Assembly (NCBI GenBank): GCA_946479285.1
Contig: CAMLFH010000002.1
Span: forward strand, 248,001 to 312,000
Direction of reading: 5' to 3'
DNA from: an uncultured Flavobacteriales bacterium
GTDB lineage: Bacteria; Bacteroidota; Bacteroidia; Flavobacteriales; Crocinitomicaceae
DNA: 64,000 nucleotides
Shown: positions 60,987 to 64,000 of the stretch, piece by piece
Numbering within the stretch: position 1 is the first letter of the stretch
How the letters are laid out: every line of letters begins with the position of its first letter
Notes under the pieces: model-generated
Seen by the model: only the letters and a program-made list of their open reading frames with translations
Told to the model about the DNA's origin: nothing
Database searches by the model: none
Made by a program: the position numbers and the translations under genes

Positions 60987-61442
60987 ATGATAACAGAAAT
61001 TCCCCAATCCACTCCTGACTGCGAAATCGTCACTTCGCGCATTGTGAATGCCTCCAGAGAACTGGCTTTTCGCGCATGGGCTGATCCAGAGCATTTGAAA
61101 ACCTGGTGGGGACCTGAAGGTTTCACAAATACTTTCCATGAATTTGATTTTCAGCCTGGCGGGAAATGGGAATTTACCATGCACGGACCGGAAAAGGGAA
61201 ATTATCAAAACAGTTGTGAATTCATTCAGATCACAGAACCTGAATTGATCTATTGGAAACGTTACTCTCAGCCCTTATTCCGCGTATTGGTCACTTTCGA
61301 AGACGTTTCTGACAATAAAACATCGATCATTTTCAAACAGATCTTTGATACCGCAGAAGAGTGTGAAAAGATCAAAAAACACGTGGTCGATAAGAATGAA
61401 GAAGTTTTCGACCGACTGGAGAAAGAATTAATGACGATGTAA
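60987..61442 (+). CDS. SRPBCC (AHSA1-like) domain protein
   Basis: 151 residues. The motif VTSRIVNASRELAFRAWADP, then HLKTWWGPEGFTNTF and FDFQPGGKWEFTMHGPEKGN, is the AHSA1-type START/SRPBCC signature with a ligand-binding cavity. Cytoplasmic; small-molecule ligand unknown. Alone on its transcript. Confidence 0.9.
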   Translation: MITEIPQSTPDCEIVTSRIVNASRELAFRAWADPEHLKTWWGPEGFTNTFHEFDFQPGGKWEFTMHGPEKGNYQNSCEFIQITEPELIYWKRYSQPLFRVLVTFEDVSDNKTSIIFKQIFDTAEECEKIKKHVVDKNEEVFDRLEKELMTM

Positions 61443-61468
61443 AGAAGTTTTTAATTCAAGTTCTTAGA

Positions 61469-62095
61469 ATGAAAAGGATCATTTACTTCTTACTTTTAGT
61501 ATTCATTGCCTGTTCTTCTCTCACAGGCTGTAAACAAGTTTTTCTGGGACTTTACGGGATGAAAATGCCGAAGGAAATGAACGAAAAGCGAATCCTGAAG
61601 TACGCCAAAAAATACCATATTCCGAAAGAAGACTGTTACCAGGTTGATTCTGCTTTCGTGGATTATCTGCATTCACTGGATACTTCTAAATTCAAAGCTC
61701 AAATTAAAAATCATTATCAACCACTCCAGGCCCTTTATTACAATCAGAACGGAATGCTGGAATCCTTTCAAATCAATTGTTATGCCGGGGGCTTTCCGAA
61801 TCTGCTTTGGAACAGAAACCAACAATTTGAAACATTTCCTCCAAAACAACAAGCTCCCGTTGACAGTATTTTACCACTTCAGAAGCAATGGAGTTTCCTG
61901 GTCCCGCTTTCAACAACTATCAAAAGAAGTCCGCTTGAAACAGACTATTTTGTCATTGTTTATTGGAGTCGGTTTATGGGAAGACAATCCAAAAGACTCT
62001 TGCGCTATGTTCGGGAAAATGCAAAACTATCTTCGGGTCAACACGTAAAGATTATTTACGTCAATAACGACAACCAATTTTTGAAAGACTTTTAA
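61469..62095 (+). CDS. Hypothetical lipoprotein
   Basis: 208 residues. Lipobox LTGC (Cys21) after a hydrophobic signal (MKRIIYFLLLVFIACSS). The mature part has a thioredoxin-like or beta-rich pattern, but no CxxC is present; DYFVIVYWSRFMGRQSKRLL is near the C-terminus. It is 26 nt after the SRPBCC gene on the same strand. Function unknown. Confidence 0.7.
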   Translation: MKRIIYFLLLVFIACSSLTGCKQVFLGLYGMKMPKEMNEKRILKYAKKYHIPKEDCYQVDSAFVDYLHSLDTSKFKAQIKNHYQPLQALYYNQNGMLESFQINCYAGGFPNLLWNRNQQFETFPPKQQAPVDSILPLQKQWSFLVPLSTTIKRSPLETDYFVIVYWSRFMGRQSKRLLRYVRENAKLSSGQHVKIIYVNNDNQFLKDF

Positions 62096-62160
62096 ATCAT
62101 TCTTTTCAACTTCGCGGTAAATTCTCTTAGCAAATTTGAGGATAATGCTTTTCTTTGAGT

Positions 62161-62700
62161 ATGAATAAAGCGCAGGAGTTTTTAACGGAATTCAAAACAC
62201 ATCGGGATTTTAAGTCCGGAACTGCGCTTTTGGCAAATAACGAAGAACTCCGCAATGCTATTTTCCGGGAAATCGAAAGTGAAGAATATCCTTTCCCGGA
62301 ATACGCTTCCTGGATAGCCGTTCATTTCTTTGAAAAACATCCGGAACTGATGACAAAGGAGCAATTCGATTCCATGGTTTCAGTCTTGATAAACACACGT
62401 AATCACTCGGTACAGCGCAACCTGTCAAACGCTTTGGTTTATGCGCCTTTCAACTGTTCTGAAAATGGAGAATTACTGGATTTATTGATTGATTTTCTCC
62501 ATCAATCGGAAGCACTCCCAGCATTGAAACACCATGCATTGCGCATGATCGAAAAACATTTCCTGCCCGCCTACCCGGAATTGATGCGGGAATTAAGAAC
62601 TTTATTTGAAGTGCTTTCCAATCATCCCAAATCGTCTATGCAGGCAATGGCCCGAAACTTTAATAAGAAATACCGCAAACATCCGTATTATGAGCAATAA
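62161..62700 (+). CDS. Helical-repeat (HEAT-like) hypothetical protein
   Basis: 179 residues from ATG 62161; a TTG two codons earlier is less likely. Alpha-helical throughout, with paired helices such as YASWIAVHFFEKHPELM and LPALKHHALRMIEKHFLPAY, as in HEAT or armadillo-like folds. No signal peptide. It overlaps the peptidase gene by 11 nt, so the two may be expressed together. Confidence 0.7.
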   Translation: MNKAQEFLTEFKTHRDFKSGTALLANNEELRNAIFREIESEEYPFPEYASWIAVHFFEKHPELMTKEQFDSMVSVLINTRNHSVQRNLSNALVYAPFNCSENGELLDLLIDFLHQSEALPALKHHALRMIEKHFLPAYPELMRELRTLFEVLSNHPKSSMQAMARNFNKKYRKHPYYEQ

Positions 62701-64000
62701 ACTAATCTTCACTATTCTGTCAATAATCTGCTTCAATGCAAATTCATTTTCCCAAACCATTCAATTGGAAGAGATTATGAAGGGAGAAGAATTTGTAGGA
62801 TTCTCTCCGCAAAACATCCGCTGGGCAATGAATAATGAATCTGTGCTTTTCGATTGGAACCCAAACGGAGAATTGGGTAGAAGTTTGTATGCCTGGCAAT
62901 TGAAGCAAAAGCAAGTCACTAAAGTTCCGATCGTTGACAATCAACTATTTTGGACTCCGACTTTAAATGATCATGTGCAAATAATTGATAATCATTATTT
63001 TAATGATGAAGGAAATTTAGCTCGTTACAACTCAAAATTGAAGCAAAAAACCACCCTCTATTCCGCTAGAGAATCCATCGGGGCAGTTTTCCGGAACGGA
63101 GGTTCATCACTTATCTATTTTACGGTTGGAAATGACGTATTCAGCTATAATGAAACAAACGGAAGCATCATTCAAATCACCAATTTTGTGCAGGGAAACA
63201 AACTAGTGGAAAAAGCCGATACGAGCTTCCTTTATCAGCAGCAGCACGAATTATTCTCCTACATCCAATTGCAGGACCAAAAGAAGGCCTGGTATGAAAA
63301 ACAACCCCAGCGAAAAATTCCGGTTGGGATTTATTACTCGAAAAACGAATACGTGAGCAGGATCAATGTAAGCGCTGATAACCGATACGTTTCTTTTGTA
63401 CTCGTGATGGATTCTGAAGAACCCACTACGAATTATCAAAGCTTCATTACCAGCGACGGTTTTACGCAACAGAGACAGGCACGGTCAAAGGTAAACGACA
63501 AAGAACCCAATACCCGGATGGGAATTTTCGATATCCAAAAAGACACCGTTTATTTCGTCGACGCTTCTTCACTGAAAGATATCCGTAAAAAACCTGCTTA
63601 CATGGCTGAATATGGAAACGGCGGTTCGTATCCCAACGACCGTGAGATTTGTTTTCACCAGGCAGTCATGAATCCGAATGGGATGAATGCCTTAGTGGAT
63701 ATCCGCTCCTATGACAACAAAGACCGCTGGATTTGTTTGGTAGACTTAGCAAGCGCTAAACTCACCGAATTGGATCATCAGCATGATGAAGCCTGGATTG
63801 GTGGTCCCGGAATTTCAGAATGGAATGAGGAAGACGGAACACTTTTCTGGCTAAATGCAACAGATTTTGTTTTCCAAAGTGAAGAAAGCGGCTATTCACA
63901 TTTGTATGCCATGAAGTTCAATACAAAAACAAAGAAAGCTCTCACAAGCGGAAAATGGGAAGTTCGTGAACCTTTCCTTTCTCATGACAAAAAAACCATC
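62690..64000 (+). CDS. S9-family (DPP-IV type) prolyl oligopeptidase, N-terminal part
   Basis: The gene begins ATG 62690 inside the end of the preceding gene and is open to the window edge (437 codons). A signal peptide (MSNKLIFTILSIICFNANS, cut near SFSQ) leads into the DPP-IV N-terminal propeller: GFSPQNIRWAMNNES near the start and ESGYSHLYAMKFNTKT followed by ALTSGKWEVREPFLS at the end of the window, the S9B pattern. The catalytic Ser-Asp-His domain lies beyond the window. Likely a periplasmic dipeptidyl-peptidase. Confidence 0.85.
   Translation, partial: MSNKLIFTILSIICFNANSFSQTIQLEEIMKGEEFVGFSPQNIRWAMNNESVLFDWNPNGELGRSLYAWQLKQKQVTKVPIVDNQLFWTPTLNDHVQIIDNHYFNDEGNLARYNSKLKQKTTLYSARESIGAVFRNGGSSLIYFTVGNDVFSYNETNGSIIQITNFVQGNKLVEKADTSFLYQQQHELFSYIQLQDQKKAWYEKQPQRKIPVGIYYSKNEYVSRINVSADNRYVSFVLVMDSEEPTTNYQSFITSDGFTQQRQARSKVNDKEPNTRMGIFDIQKDTVYFVDASSLKDIRKKPAYMAEYGNGGSYPNDREICFHQAVMNPNGMNALVDIRSYDNKDRWICLVDLASAKLTELDHQHDEAWIGGPGISEWNEEDGTLFWLNATDFVFQSEESGYSHLYAMKFNTKTKKALTSGKWEVREPFLSHDKKTI

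Overview
The window reads as ordinary chromosome of a Bacteroidota bacterium, most likely a Flavobacteriales member of the Crocinitomicaceae/Fluviicola type. Several signs point this way. Three proteins carry type IX secretion (T9SS) sorting domains. There are PorP/SprF-, PorE-, GldM- and GldL-like proteins, a short CarB without the C-terminal regulatory domain, and many TAnnTTTG promoter boxes, while Shine-Dalgarno sequences are nearly absent. The genus is an inference from memory of protein families. I see no phage, insertion sequence, CRISPR array, rRNA or tRNA gene.

Layout. 1-5.7 kb: end of a PorP/SprF-like outer-membrane protein and a 1,559-residue T9SS type B surface protein. 5.7-10.1 kb: small lipoproteins and secreted proteins, a membrane protein, a Crp-like regulator and an alpha/beta hydrolase. 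10.2-13.3 kb: carB with a DUF4834 gene. 13.6-18.7 kb: membrane proteins, a HEMCH zinc-peptidase-like protein, a degenerate penicillin-binding-protein-like lipoprotein, and a bestrophin plus potassium-channel pair. 18.8-24.3 kb: a PyrR-like phosphoribosyltransferase, murQ and a T9SS type A protein. 24.3-31.6 kb: a methyltransferase, a YcxB-like protein, a TonB-type outer-membrane receptor, an EamA transporter, trmD and a DUF1275 protein. 31.7-34.7 kb: an OmpR-type two-component system followed by a UspA-like/lipocalin-like operon with three contiguous 11-bp repeats in front of it. 35-40.1 kb: an ArsR-like regulator, tsaC/sua5, a CCA-adding enzyme, a PRiA4b-ORF3-like protein, a methyltransferase, a TraB/GumN protein and an FKBP lipoprotein. 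41.3-47.7 kb: sucD, a KirBac channel, then queE, a PorE-like gene, a UbiA prenyltransferase and maf packed as one operon. 47.9-53.2 kb: a PNGase F-like T9SS cargo protein with a large LamG-containing insertion, and an M14 carboxypeptidase. 53.3-64 kb: a secreted protein, a divergent HxlR/NmrA pair with an operator, a GldM-like lipoprotein, an AlkB-like dioxygenase, a GldL-like membrane protein, an EEP nuclease, an SRPBCC protein, lipoproteins, and the start of an S9 (DPP-IV type) peptidase cut by the window end.

Two background features stand out. First, many genes start only 4-7 nt after a TAnnTTTG box, so their mRNAs are probably leaderless or nearly so. Second, intergenic spaces are full of short palindromic repeats of several families, and at least two have entered coding sequence in frame. 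I did not find one clearly new multi-gene system. The best leads are the interrupted PNGase F-like enzyme, the 11-bp-repeat operator next to the two-component genes, the degenerate PBP-like lipoprotein, and the stand-alone GldM-like lipoprotein.
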